Origin: an uncultured Clostridia bacterium
GTDB taxonomy: Bacteria > Bacillota > Clostridia > TANB77 > CAG-508
Assembly (NCBI GenBank): GCA_934120045.1
Contig: CAKOTF010000001.1
Span: 164,968-228,967, forward strand
Direction: 5' to 3'
DNA length: 64,000 nt
Shown: positions 8,887 through 18,800 of the stretch, piece after piece
How positions within the stretch are numbered: the first letter of the stretch is position 1
Layout: the number at the start of each line of letters is the position of its first letter
Notes under the pieces: generated by a model
Told to the model about the DNA's origin: nothing
What the model saw: only the letters and a program-made list of their open reading frames with translations
The model's database searches: none
Program-made: the position numbers and the translations under genes

Positions 8887-9591
8887 ATGCCAATTAAAAT
8901 GAAAAATTTACCAGTAACGGAAAGACCATATGAGAAATTAGAACAATATGGAGAGAAAAGTTTAACAAATGCAGAATTATTAGCAATAATAATAAAGAGT
9001 GGAACGAGAGAAGAAACATCAGTACAATTAGCACAAAAAATTTTATTATTAAACGAAAATCAGGATAAAAACAATTTGAATTTTTTAAGGGAAATATCAA
9101 TTGGGGAATTAATAAAAATAAAGGGTATTGGAAAAGTAAAAGCAATTCAAATAAAAGCAATATGTGAATTAGCATCAAGAATGAATTCGATTGACAATTA
9201 TAAAAATATAACAATAAATAAGCCGAGTGATGTTGTAGATATACTATTTGAAAAGATGAGATTCGAAAAACAAGAAATACTGAAGGTAGTAATACTTGGA
9301 AATAAAAATAGATTATTAAAAATTAAAGATATAGCAAAAGGATGTGGAAATTTTGTAAAGGCAAGTATAAAAGATGTACTTAATGAAGCTGTTAAGGTAC
9401 AAGCAATGCAAATTATTCTTGTACATAATCATCCGTCAGGAGATGTAACACCAAGTAAAAATGATATTGAGTTTACTAGAGAAGTAAAAAAGGCATCTGC
9501 AATATTAGGAATAAATCTAATTGATCATATAATAATTGGTAGAAACAATTATATCAGTATTTTTTCAAAATTAGGTGTAGATAATATATAA
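8887..9591 (+). CDS. radC: RadC/JAB-domain protein
   Basis: A 234-aa protein with an N-terminal helix-hairpin-helix region (SNAELL-like block, then GIGKVKAIQIKA) and a C-terminal JAB metalloprotease-fold domain with the JAMM-type motif H-N-H-P-S-G-D. RadC was once linked to DNA repair, but its biochemical role is unsettled. It commonly precedes mreB in Firmicutes, as here. AAGGAAG (8872-8878) is 8 bp upstream of the ATG at 8887, and the family usually starts just before the conserved LPxxERPxEKL block. The in-frame ATG at 8848 would add 13 unconserved residues. Confidence 0.92.
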   Translation: MPIKMKNLPVTERPYEKLEQYGEKSLTNAELLAIIIKSGTREETSVQLAQKILLLNENQDKNNLNFLREISIGELIKIKGIGKVKAIQIKAICELASRMNSIDNYKNITINKPSDVVDILFEKMRFEKQEILKVVILGNKNRLLKIKDIAKGCGNFVKASIKDVLNEAVKVQAMQIILVHNHPSGDVTPSKNDIEFTREVKKASAILGINLIDHIIIGRNNYISIFSKLGVDNI

Positions 9592-9615
9592 AAAACATTT
9601 GGAGGAATGGGGAAA

Positions 9616-10644
9616 ATGAGTTTTTTATCATTAAAATCTAGAGATATAGGAATAGATTTAGGAACTGCGAATATTTTAGTCACATTAAATGGAAAAGGAA
9701 TTGTTTATAGAGAGCCAGCAGTTATAGCAATAGAAAATCAAACAGGTAATGTTATTGCAATAGGAAGTGAAGCAAAGGAAATGCTTGGAAGAACTCCAAA
9801 AGAAATAAGTGCAATAAGACCGTTAAAAGATGGAGTTATTGCCGATTTTACAGCAACAAAATTATTGCTGAAGAGAATAATGGATAAGGTATGTAAAAAA
9901 TACAATGCTGTAAGGCCAAGAGTAATAGTTGGTGTACCATCAGGTATTACGGAAGTGGAAGAAAGAGCAGTTGAAGAAACAATAATACGTGCAGGAGCAA
10001 AAGAAGTTTATTTAATTGAAGAACCAATGGCTGCAGCTATTGGTGCAGGAATAGAAATTGAACAACCAAGTGGAAATATTATTGTTGATATTGGTGGAGG
10101 AACAACAGAAGTTGCAGTAATATCTTTAGGAGGAATAGTATTAAGTAATTCAATAAGAATTGCAGGAGATGAACTTAATGAAGATATTATAAATTATGTA
10201 AAAAGAGAGTTAAATTTAGCAATAGGAGAAACAACAGCTGAAAATATAAAAAAAGAATTGGGATGTGCATTGCCTTTAATGTCACTAATAAGTATGAAAA
10301 TTAAAGGAAGAGACATTGGCACTGGATTGCCAGCTACAGAAGTAATTACATCAGGACAAGTAGAAGAAGCTATAAAAGATTCAATTGCACAGATTGTTGA
10401 AGTAGTAAAATTAACATTAGAAAAAACACCACCTGAATTAGCTTCAGATATTATGGAAAAAGGAATAATGCTATCAGGAGGTGGAGCATTAGTACAAAAT
10501 TTAGACAAGCTTATTAGTATGGAGACAGGAATGCCAACATATGTTGCAGAAGATCCATTAGAATGTGTTGTAAGAGGAACAGGAAAAACATTACAAGACA
10601 TAGATAAATTAAGAACAGTATTAAAAAATGCAAGAAAGAGATAA
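9616..10644 (+). CDS. mreB: Rod-shape-determining actin-like protein MreB
   Basis: About 342 aa, full length. The actin-fold phosphate-binding loop IGIDLGTANILV is near the N-terminus, followed by VGVPSGITEVEERAV, EEPMAAAIGAG and DIGGGTTEVAV, all typical of MreB. It forms membrane-associated filaments that guide the elongation synthesis machinery. GGAGG (9601-9605) lies 10 bp before the ATG at 9616; the ATG at 9607 is only 1 bp from that site and is unlikely. It opens the mreB-mreC-mreD-PBP2-minC run, with short gaps, so shape and division-site genes are probably co-transcribed. Confidence 0.95.
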   Translation: MSFLSLKSRDIGIDLGTANILVTLNGKGIVYREPAVIAIENQTGNVIAIGSEAKEMLGRTPKEISAIRPLKDGVIADFTATKLLLKRIMDKVCKKYNAVRPRVIVGVPSGITEVEERAVEETIIRAGAKEVYLIEEPMAAAIGAGIEIEQPSGNIIVDIGGGTTEVAVISLGGIVLSNSIRIAGDELNEDIINYVKRELNLAIGETTAENIKKELGCALPLMSLISMKIKGRDIGTGLPATEVITSGQVEEAIKDSIAQIVEVVKLTLEKTPPELASDIMEKGIMLSGGGALVQNLDKLISMETGMPTYVAEDPLECVVRGTGKTLQDIDKLRTVLKNARKR

Positions 10645-10662
10645 TTTTTGAAAGGAATTCAT

Positions 10663-11478
10663 ATGGAAAGAAATAGCAAAAGTGGAGTAATTGGAGTGAT
10701 TATAACAATAATTATATTAGTATTATTTGTTGCATTTACAAATAGAAATACAGAAAATATATCTACAATTGAAAACTTTGCAAATGTTGTTATTGTACCA
10801 ATTCAAAATGGTTTAACATATTTGAAAAATAAAATAAATAATAATGACAAATTTTTTGAAAATGTAAATGAATTAAAAACAGAAAATGAACAATTAAAGA
10901 AACAGAATAGTGAACTTGAAAAGACTTTGAGAGAATTTGAAGTAATGAAAACAGAAAATGAACAGCTAAAACAGCAATTAAATTTGGCAGAAAAATATGG
11001 AGAATATACAACTGTTCCAGGAACGATAATATCAAGAGATATAAGTAATTATTCCAAGACATTAGTAATAAATGTAGGATCTGATAATGGACTTAAAGAA
11101 AATATGACTGTTATTGCTAATGAAGGTCTTGTTGGATATATTGTGTCAACAACTGCAAAAACAGCTAAGATTCAAACAATAGTAGATAGTGCTAGTTCTA
11201 CAAGTTGTCTAGCAAGTACAACAAGAGATATAATGACTTGTAAAGGAACAATAGAAAGTGAATCAATATTAAAAGCAACGAATTTAAAAATAGATTCAAA
11301 TGTTATTCAAGGAGATAGTGTTGAAACGTCAGGAATGGGTGGAATTTATACTAAAGGGATACATGTTGGAAGAATAAAAAAAGTTGAAACAGGAACAAAT
11401 AAAATTGATTCATATGCAATGATTGAAACAGCCGTAGATTTTAACAAACTAGAAACAGTACTTGTAATAATAAAATAA
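10663..11478 (+). CDS. mreC: Rod-shape-determining protein MreC
   Basis: A 271-aa protein with one N-terminal membrane helix (about residues 9-26), a coiled coil of repeated T-E-N-E-Q-L-K heptads, then the beta-rich MreC domain with VPGTIISRDISNYSKTLVIN and GLVGYIV. It links MreB and MreD to PBP2 in the elongasome on the outer face of the membrane. AAAGGA (10651-10656) is 6 bp before the ATG at 10663; the frame can be extended to a TTG at 10648, which precedes the ribosome site and is rejected. Confidence 0.93.
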   Translation: MERNSKSGVIGVIITIIILVLFVAFTNRNTENISTIENFANVVIVPIQNGLTYLKNKINNNDKFFENVNELKTENEQLKKQNSELEKTLREFEVMKTENEQLKQQLNLAEKYGEYTTVPGTIISRDISNYSKTLVINVGSDNGLKENMTVIANEGLVGYIVSTTAKTAKIQTIVDSASSTSCLASTTRDIMTCKGTIESESILKATNLKIDSNVIQGDSVETSGMGGIYTKGIHVGRIKKVETGTNKIDSYAMIETAVDFNKLETVLVIIK

Positions 11479-11497
11479 TGAAAGAGAGTTTTGACAC

Positions 11498-12031
11498 ATG
11501 AAAAAAGCATTAATATATATATCTTTAATTTTTGTTTTTATATTTATCTATTTATTACAATCTCTATTTTTTGTGAATTTTACAATAGCAGGAGTAAAGC
11601 CTAATGTAGTAGTAATATTAGTGCTTTTTATAGGTCTATTTATGGGAAGAAGTCGAGGAATAATATATGGAATAATATATGGAATCTTAATTGATTTATG
11701 GATTGGAAAAAATATTGGAATAACTTCAATTTGCTTAGCTGTTGTTGGAATTGTTGGAGGAGCATTTGATAAAAATTTTTCTAAAGATAGTAGAATAGTA
11801 ATACTTCTTATAGGAGCTTTTTGTACAATTATATATGAAGCATTAATGTATATACTTCAGATAATATTTTTGAATGTAAGTGTAGAAGTGTTTTCATTTG
11901 TGAAAATTTTGACAATCGAGACAATTTATAATATTTTGATAATAACAATAATATATCCAATAATGAAAAATGTCGGATATGAAGTTGAAAGTGAAATAAA
12001 AGGAGATAAAATTTTAACGAGATATTTTTAA
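11498..12031 (+). CDS. mreD: Rod-shape-determining membrane protein MreD
   Basis: A 177-aa integral membrane protein with about five hydrophobic helices, and the loop GLFMGRSRGIIYGIIYGILIDLW, whose GxxxGxxxGxxxDLW spacing is the MreD signature. It works with MreC in the elongasome. It is 19 bp downstream of mreC and 36 bp upstream of the PBP2 gene, in standard order. Sequence conservation in MreD is low, so position and topology carry much of the weight. Confidence 0.88.
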   Translation: MKKALIYISLIFVFIFIYLLQSLFFVNFTIAGVKPNVVVILVLFIGLFMGRSRGIIYGIIYGILIDLWIGKNIGITSICLAVVGIVGGAFDKNFSKDSRIVILLIGAFCTIIYEALMYILQIIFLNVSVEVFSFVKILTIETIYNILIITIIYPIMKNVGYEVESEIKGDKILTRYF

Positions 12032-12067
12032 AAACAAAATAAAAAATAGTGGAAAGAAGGTGGAGAA

Positions 12068-14188
12068 TTGAACAAAAGAATTAGCTTTGACAGAGATACT
12101 TCTTGGGAACAAGAAGTTGGAATAAAACAAGTTAATTTTAGATTTAATATAATAACAATACTTGTATATGCAATTGGCATAATTCTTATTGCTCAATTGT
12201 TCAACTTACAAGTAGTGCATGGAGAAAGTTATAGACAGCAATCAAATACAAGACTTTCAAGAATAAGTAAAATAGATTCTGTAAGAGGTTCTATCTTAGA
12301 TAGATCTGGAACAGAATTAGCTGGAATTAGAGCTGTTAATAATGTTGAAATATATAAAACAAATGTATCTGATGAAGAATTAAATACAGCAATATTGAAA
12401 TTAGTTAATTTATTAAATGAACAACAAGCTACATATACAGACACATTTCCTGTAAAAATAGCACCATTTGAATATACTATATCAGATAGCACATTAGAAA
12501 AATGGAAAAAGAAATATAAATTTTCAGAAGATGCAACAGCAGAAGAAGCATTTTATAAATTTAAATCTAAATATCAAATTTTAACAGATAATGTTGAAGA
12601 CATAAGAAAAATAATTTCAATAAGATATTTAATTACAACAACAGGATATAGTGCAACAAAACCAATAACAATTTCAAAAGATGTAAATGATACTGTTGTG
12701 GCACAAATAAATGAAAGAAATGGTGAATTTCCAGGAATAAGTATTGATACGACTGCAGAAAGAGTATATAATAATGGAACATTAGCAGCACATGTGATTG
12801 GATATACAAGAACAATAAGTGATGAAGAATATCAACAAAGAAAAGATAAATATGATATAGATGATATTATTGGAAAAACTGGTATAGAATCAATGTTTGA
12901 AGAATATTTAAAAGGAACAAGTGGACAGAAACAAGTAGAAATGTCTGTTGATGGAACGATAACAGGTGAAAATATAACTAAAGAAGCTGTTGCAGGGAGT
13001 AGCATAATGTTAACAATAGATTCAACATTACAGTCAGTTACAGAAGAAGCTTTAGCAAATTGTGTAGAAAAGATTAAAAACGGGGGTTTTTCTCAAGTTT
13101 ATGATGCAAAAGGAGGAGCAGCAGTTGTTATGAATGTAAATACAGGAGAAGTTTTAGCAATGGCGAGTTATCCATCATATGATCCACAATGGTTTGTAGG
13201 AAAATTAGAATCAGATAAATGGAATTATATGAATGATGGTGAAACACATCCATTATTAAATAAAGCAATACAAGGAACGTATGAGCCAGGTTCTGTATAT
13301 AAAATGATAACTGCAATAGCTGGACTTGAAACAGGTACAATAACATCAAAGGAAAAAATCAATGACACAGGTATTTATACAAAATATTATCCACCAAGAA
13401 AATGTTGGTATTATACAAGTTATCATAGAGGACATGGATATTTGAATGTAACGCAAGCACTTCAACATTCTTGTAATTATTTCTTTTATGAAATTGGAGA
13501 TAGAATGGGAATTGATTCAATAGCGAGATATGCTTTGCATTTTGGATTGGGAAAATTAACTGGAATAGAATTGCCAAGTGAAAAAACAGGAACATTAGCT
13601 CAAAGAAAAGATGGATGGGGTCCTGGTGATACATTAAGTGCAGCGATAGGACAGGGAGATAATAGTTTTACACCAATTCAAATTGCGAAATATATTTCAT
13701 CAATTGCCAATGGGGGGACTGTTGTACAACCATCAATAGTTAAAACTATTCTAAATTCAGATGGAACAGAAATATCACAAGAAAAAATTAGAAATTTTGT
13801 AAACAGTAAACTTGGTATAACAAATCAAGATGATAGAATAGAAATAACTGCAGAAAGCATAGAAATAGCAAAAGAAGGAATGAGAATGGCAACAAGTGAA
13901 GCAGGAGGAACAGCATATAATATATTTAAAAATTTTATTGTAGAAGTAGCTGGAAAAACAGGTTCTGCTGAAACGGCACAAAGTGATATAGTAAATGCTT
14001 GGTTTGTCTGTTTTGCACCATTTGATAATCCTGAAGTAGCTATAGCTGTAATGATAGAAAATGGTGGACATGGAAATTATGCTGCCGAAGTAGCTAGAGA
14101 TGTATTAACACAATATTTTGGAATGAATGTTGCAGAAGAGATAAGTGAAAATTTAAGTGCTGTACCATATGTTGAACAAATGAGATGA
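12068..14188 (+). CDS. mrdA: Class B penicillin-binding protein (PBP2/MrdA type)
   Basis: A 706-aa bitopic transpeptidase with a cytoplasmic tail, one membrane helix at about residues 28-48, the PBP-dimer domain (RGSILDRSGTELAG) and the transpeptidase domain. Catalytic motifs are S409-V-Y-K412, S-C-N in LQHSCNYFFYEIG and K-T-G in VAGKTGSAE. It cross-links peptidoglycan at its septum-independent, elongation sites; placement after mreBCD supports PBP2 rather than the division or spore homologues FtsI/SpoVD. It starts with TTG behind AAGGTGGAG. No RodA/FtsW glycosyltransferase partner is adjacent. Confidence 0.9.
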   Translation: MNKRISFDRDTSWEQEVGIKQVNFRFNIITILVYAIGIILIAQLFNLQVVHGESYRQQSNTRLSRISKIDSVRGSILDRSGTELAGIRAVNNVEIYKTNVSDEELNTAILKLVNLLNEQQATYTDTFPVKIAPFEYTISDSTLEKWKKKYKFSEDATAEEAFYKFKSKYQILTDNVEDIRKIISIRYLITTTGYSATKPITISKDVNDTVVAQINERNGEFPGISIDTTAERVYNNGTLAAHVIGYTRTISDEEYQQRKDKYDIDDIIGKTGIESMFEEYLKGTSGQKQVEMSVDGTITGENITKEAVAGSSIMLTIDSTLQSVTEEALANCVEKIKNGGFSQVYDAKGGAAVVMNVNTGEVLAMASYPSYDPQWFVGKLESDKWNYMNDGETHPLLNKAIQGTYEPGSVYKMITAIAGLETGTITSKEKINDTGIYTKYYPPRKCWYYTSYHRGHGYLNVTQALQHSCNYFFYEIGDRMGIDSIARYALHFGLGKLTGIELPSEKTGTLAQRKDGWGPGDTLSAAIGQGDNSFTPIQIAKYISSIANGGTVVQPSIVKTILNSDGTEISQEKIRNFVNSKLGITNQDDRIEITAESIEIAKEGMRMATSEAGGTAYNIFKNFIVEVAGKTGSAETAQSDIVNAWFVCFAPFDNPEVAIAVMIENGGHGNYAAEVARDVLTQYFGMNVAEEISENLSAVPYVEQMR

Positions 14189-14217
14189 AATAGTTGTAAG
14201 TTTTGGAGGAAAATTTA

Positions 14218-14832
14218 ATGGGTTGTATTAGTATAAACTTAAAAAAAGAAGAAACATTAGTAAAGATTGAAGATAATGCAACAGAAGAAGAAATAATAGA
14301 AGAACTAAAGACAAAAATTACAGAATTAACAAAATTATATCAAGAAGAAAAAACGCCAATTAGATTTACTGGAAAAATATTATCAGATAAAGAGATAGAG
14401 GATATAAAAAAATTAGTTAAAGAATATTTAAGTGTAGAAATAAATTTTGATACTCCGACAACTTTGGGTTTACATAGCATTTTAAGAAGTTATAAAGAAA
14501 AAATAGAAAATTCTGATACTATCTTTCAGAGAGGTTCTGTAAGATCTGGACAAAAAATTGAGGCAAAAGGTAGTGTAGTAATTATTGGAGATGTGAATGC
14601 AGGGGCTGAAGTAATTGCTGGTGATAATATAATAATCCAAGGAAATTTAAGGGGCCTTGCTCATGCTGGTGCAAAAGGAAACAAAGATGCAATAATCACA
14701 GCTGGAAATTTAGAAGCATTACAGGTAAGAATTTCTAATATTGTGAAAGAAATTGATAAGACAGACAATTTTAATATAGCTAGAGCATATATATGTGTAA
14801 AAAATGATAAAATAGAAATAGAAAAATGGTAA
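14218..14832 (+). CDS. minC: Septum site-determining protein MinC
   Basis: About 204 aa. The N-terminal domain is divergent, but the C-terminal right-handed beta-helix is clear: SVRSGQKIEAKGSVVIIGDV, NAGAEVIAGDNIIIQGNLRG and AHAGAKGN are near-consensus for MinC. MinC blocks FtsZ assembly away from midcell and needs MinD for membrane placement. GGAGG (14205-14209) is 8 bp before the ATG at 14218; the TTG at 14203 overlaps that site. Unusually, a terminator follows directly and minD is not in the window, although minC-minD pairing is the rule. Confidence 0.93.
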   Translation: MGCISINLKKEETLVKIEDNATEEEIIEELKTKITELTKLYQEEKTPIRFTGKILSDKEIEDIKKLVKEYLSVEINFDTPTTLGLHSILRSYKEKIENSDTIFQRGSVRSGQKIEAKGSVVIIGDVNAGAEVIAGDNIIIQGNLRGLAHAGAKGNKDAIITAGNLEALQVRISNIVKEIDKTDNFNIARAYICVKNDKIEIEKW

Positions 14833-14840
14833 ATAAAAGT

Positions 14841-14880
14841 AGAGAAAAGGGTCTTATGAAGGCCATTTTCTCTATTTTTA
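14841..14880 (+). terminator. Terminator after minC
   Basis: AGAGAAAA-GG (14841-14850) pairs with CC-A-TTTTCTCT (14863-14873), followed by ATTTTTATT. It abuts the stop codon of the convergent gene. Confidence 0.8.
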
Positions 14881-15231
14881 TTAACTAATAAGAAGTAGAA
14901 CTAGAGCTAGAAATAATCCTTCATCTTTAACATCTTCTTTGTACAAAAAGAAGATTAAACTCAAAATAAGAACATCATCAAAATATAATTTTAAGCCAAA
15001 TAAATCTAAAACAAAATCTTTATTTGGAGGAAGATTTTTTGAAGAAATATTTGATTGAATATTATTATTTTTTAAATCACTTTTTTTCTCATTTTCTTGA
15101 TTATTTGAAAAAAAATTACTATTAGAATTTTTTAAAGTATTAAGGGAAAAAGACCTGTAATTTGATGGAATAAAATTTCTGCTATGAATATTGTTATAAA
15201 AAGGTGAATAACTTTTATTAAAATTTTGCAT
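14881..15231 (-). CDS. Conserved clostridial protein of unknown function with hydrophobic C-terminus
   Basis: A 116-aa protein. The first about 75 residues are Asn/Ser/Lys-rich and probably disordered. The C-terminal 45 residues are compact and hydrophobic: LFGLKLYFDDVLILSLIFFLY, then KEDVKDEGLFLALVLLL. I recall similar C-termini in uncharacterised clostridial proteins, but no function is known to me. AGGAGG lies about 11 bp before the ATG. It follows the Asn-rich gene on the same strand after 31 bp, so the two are probably one operon transcribed away from the surface-protein locus. Confidence 0.65.
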   Translation of the reverse strand: MQNFNKSYSPFYNNIHSRNFIPSNYRSFSLNTLKNSNSNFFSNNQENEKKSDLKNNNIQSNISSKNLPPNKDFVLDLFGLKLYFDDVLILSLIFFLYKEDVKDEGLFLALVLLLIS

Positions 15232-15262
15232 AATGTCTTTTTCCTCCTTAATATTGAAAAAA

Positions 15263-15724
15263 TCAATCTTTTTTATCTGTATTTGGTTTATTCATAAAAT
15301 CGGCAATTTTGCTTATGTTTAACATATTTACATATTGGTCTACTTTATTTTTTTTGCTTTCTCTTAAATAAGGCTTTAATGAATATAATAGATTAGCTCT
15401 TGGATCATTTTTATTGTTCATATTTTCCATAATAGATTTCATTTTTAATATTGTATTCATATCTACATTAAAATTATTTTGATTAGAATTATTATTATTA
15501 GATGAAGAATTTGAATTAAGAGAAGAACTTAAATTATTAAGCATTTCAGGTGAGACTTGGCTTAGAATTTTGTTTATATCTATATTTGAAGAATTATTAC
15601 TTGAAGAATTATTATCTGAGGATTTCATAGAATTCATCATTTGTTGAATTTCTGGTGGAATATTTCCAGTATTTATCATATTTTTTACATTGTTAAATAT
15701 ATCATTCATATTAGTATTATCCAT
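15263..15724 (-). CDS. Asn/Ser-rich protein of unknown function with conserved basic C-terminal block
   Basis: A 153-aa protein. The start is placed at 15724, where AGGAG precedes an ATG; the longer frame to 15931 would cross the divergent promoter and has no ribosome site. The centre is a low-complexity Asn/Ser tract. The C-terminus carries DPRANLLYSLKPYLRESKKN followed by KVDQYVNMLNISKIADFM, a charged helical block seen in uncharacterised clostridial proteins. With its downstream neighbour it may act in sporulation, but this is a guess from lineage, not a demonstrated role. Confidence 0.65.
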   Translation of the reverse strand: MDNTNMNDIFNNVKNMINTGNIPPEIQQMMNSMKSSDNNSSSNNSSNIDINKILSQVSPEMLNNLSSSLNSNSSSNNNNSNQNNFNVDMNTILKMKSIMENMNNKNDPRANLLYSLKPYLRESKKNKVDQYVNMLNISKIADFMNKPNTDKKD

Positions 15725-15814
15725 GATTATCACACTCCTAGTTATTAAATTATATGTTTTTATAATTATAATATGAAAAGTATTTATAAAATGTGAAAAA
15801 ATAGGGATTTTTAA

Positions 15815-15843
15815 TTGACTTTTTAGTGATAAAATAGTAAAAT
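15815..15843 (+). promoter_or_regulatory. Promoter of the 1757-aa surface protein gene
   Basis: TTGACT (15815-15820), 17-bp spacer, TAAAAT (15838-15843), 55 bp before the start codon. Confidence 0.6.
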
Positions 15844-15897
15844 ATAAATTGTAAAAATGTTTGAAAACATGAATTATAATTGGAAAGGAAAAGTAAA

Positions 15898-18800
15898 ATG
15901 AACAAGAAAAATTTAAAATTTGTAATAGCATTTATTATATTTTTTATTATGATTTTTGGATTATTGGTAAGCCAAATTGGAAGTTTTGCAGTAGTTGCAG
16001 AAAAACCAATTTATATAAATTTAGGAAAATCCAAAAATGTTAATGGAAAAAATATAGGTTATGGAATAAATGATCCAACAGAATCTACTGGAAATTATAT
16101 TTGGCAAATAAACCAATATAATAGTAATAATGTAAATGATAAAGTTACTAATGCAAGAAATTTATATTGTATAAAAGCAGAGTATGGAAAATCATGGGTA
16201 AGTAATGGAGGAAAGGAAACTAATATAGTAGAATATAACTTATCATATGATTTAGAACAACAACGAGAAGAGATATTAAAGAAATTAGTTGATTCTTCTG
16301 ATGAAAATACAGTAATAAAAAATCTATTAACTCCAGAAAAAGGAGCATATAATCAAATTTTATGGATATTAGATAATGCATATATTCCAGGTACAACAAA
16401 TAAAGAAGAATATTTAAAAAAGTTTAATGCAGTTTATGATGTTGCAGTTGGAGATACATTAACAGATGAAGACATAATAGCAATTCAAAAAATGGTAATA
16501 TGGTATTTTACAAATTATATAATTCATGATGATATAACTTATAATCCATCTAATAGATGGGAAATTTATAATCAAACTGATTCAGAAACAGGATCTTGGT
16601 TAAAAATAACAAATGACAATTGGGCAACTCAAGCAAGTATTGGAGAAGGAAACAATGAGAACAGAAGAAAATATGAATCAGATTTATTATACAAGAATTT
16701 AATAAAGGCTGCAAATGATGGAGCAAGTGAATATAACACAACAAGAACACCAGTAAGTATAAACACAAATGGATTAACAAAAGTTGCAGACAATAAATAT
16801 AAAATTTCAATAAAAAAAGTCGGAGAATATTATGTTTTAGGTCCAATGAAATTAAATGGAACTAATAATGTAAATTCATCAATAACATTAAAAGTAACAG
16901 ACAAAAATGGTAACGAAATAACAGATTATAAAATTTCAGATTCAGAAGGAAATGAACAAAATAAAACAATAAATGATTATATAGGAAATGAAGATGGATT
17001 TTATATAAAAGTTTCATCAACAAATGGAAAAACAATTAAAGTTTCTCTTAATATAACAAATTCTGGAACAAAGAAAACATTATGGTTAAAAGGAACAGAA
17101 ACAGATACAAAAATTACATTAGCTGGTGAACAACCATTAGTAGAAATAACAAGAACACCAGAAACAATAGAAACAGAATTAACTGCAGAATATACAGAAT
17201 TTGACTTAGCATTACGTAAATACATAATAGAAGTAAATGGAAGAAAATTAACAGATCTAAATTTATCATCAAGAAATCCAAGAATAGATGAGAGTACATT
17301 AAAAACAGGTACAACAGCAACATATAAACATAGAAAAGATCCCGTTGAAGTCAAAGAAAATGATGTAATAACATATTCGATAACAATATATAATGAAGGA
17401 GATATTGATGGATATGCAAGTAAAATTATTGACCAATTGCCAACAGGTTTAATAGTATCTCCTGAAAATCCAGAAACAATAACATCAATAGGAAAAGATG
17501 GAAATGCCAAAAACCAATATAAAATAACAAATGGATTGCCAACAGCATCAACATCAGGTGCTCCTGCAAATGCAATAGTGTTTAATATAGTAACACCGGC
17601 AAATAGTTTAAAAGCATATTCAGAAGCAGATGGATTAGATTATGAAACACTAACATTTAAGTGTATTGTAAAACAAGAACCAGATACAAAAAATGATAAA
17701 ATATTAACAAATGTTGCATGGATAGCAGATGCAAAAGATTCAAACGGAAATAGTGTAACAGATAGAGATTCATCACCAAGCACATCACCAAATGTAAATA
17801 GAGATAATATGGAAAATTATACAGGAAATACATCAAATAAAGAAGATTTAAAAGATGATAATTATTTCTATAAAGGTGAACAAGATGATGATGACTTTGA
17901 AAAATTAGTTGTAAAACCTGTACAAAAAGTATTTGATTTAGAGTTAGTAAAATTTATAGCAGCAGTAAGTAAAGACGAAAAAATTGAAAATGGAGAGTAT
18001 TTAACAGATACCAAAAATGCAGATGGAGTATATACAAGAGCTCCAAAAATAATAATCGAAAAAGATGAAAGCAAGCAAGACACTAATAGAAAAATAAAAT
18101 GTGATTGGTCACCAAGCAATAAAGAAGCATTACTTGTAAATCCAGATGATTATGTATTATATACAATAAGAGTATATAATGCTGGTGAAGTAGATGGTTA
18201 TGCAGCATCTATAAAAGATTTATTACCAGTAGGCTTGGAATTTGTTGATGTAAAAGATGAAAGCTTAGACTACTATGGAATTTGGAAACTTGAGACAATG
18301 ACAGATGAAAATGGAGAGGAAAGACAATTAATATCAACAGATTATTTGGCAAAAGGAAAAGGAAAAGAATTAAATTCTGTTGAAGGAAATGCAAATTATA
18401 CAGCAAATTTATTAAGAGCTTTAGATGATAGTAAAAATGTATCAGATACAGAACCAAAAAATCCAGACTATAGAGATGTTCAAGTACTATGTAGAGTAAA
18501 AGAACAAACTAATAAAGTATTAGTAAATTATGCACAAATATCAGCAGACACAGATAAAAATGGTAATGAAATTGATGATAAAGATTCAACTCCAGACAAT
18601 TTACCAAAAGATGGACCACATGAAGATGATGAAGATTTAGAAAGATTAAAAGTAAAAGGACCAGATAAATATAGTTTGATATTAGTAAAAGAAGATAAAA
18701 ATGGTAAACAATTAGATTCAACAGCAGAGTTTGAAGTAACAACAAATGGAAAAAAAGAAACAAAGAAAATAACTGGTAAATTAACAATTGCAGAAAATGT

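Noticed and set aside
15725..15931. N-terminal extension of the Asn-rich minus-strand gene
   Set aside because: It would cross the divergent promoter, shows no conserved protein character and lacks a ribosome site, whereas the ATG at 15724 has one.
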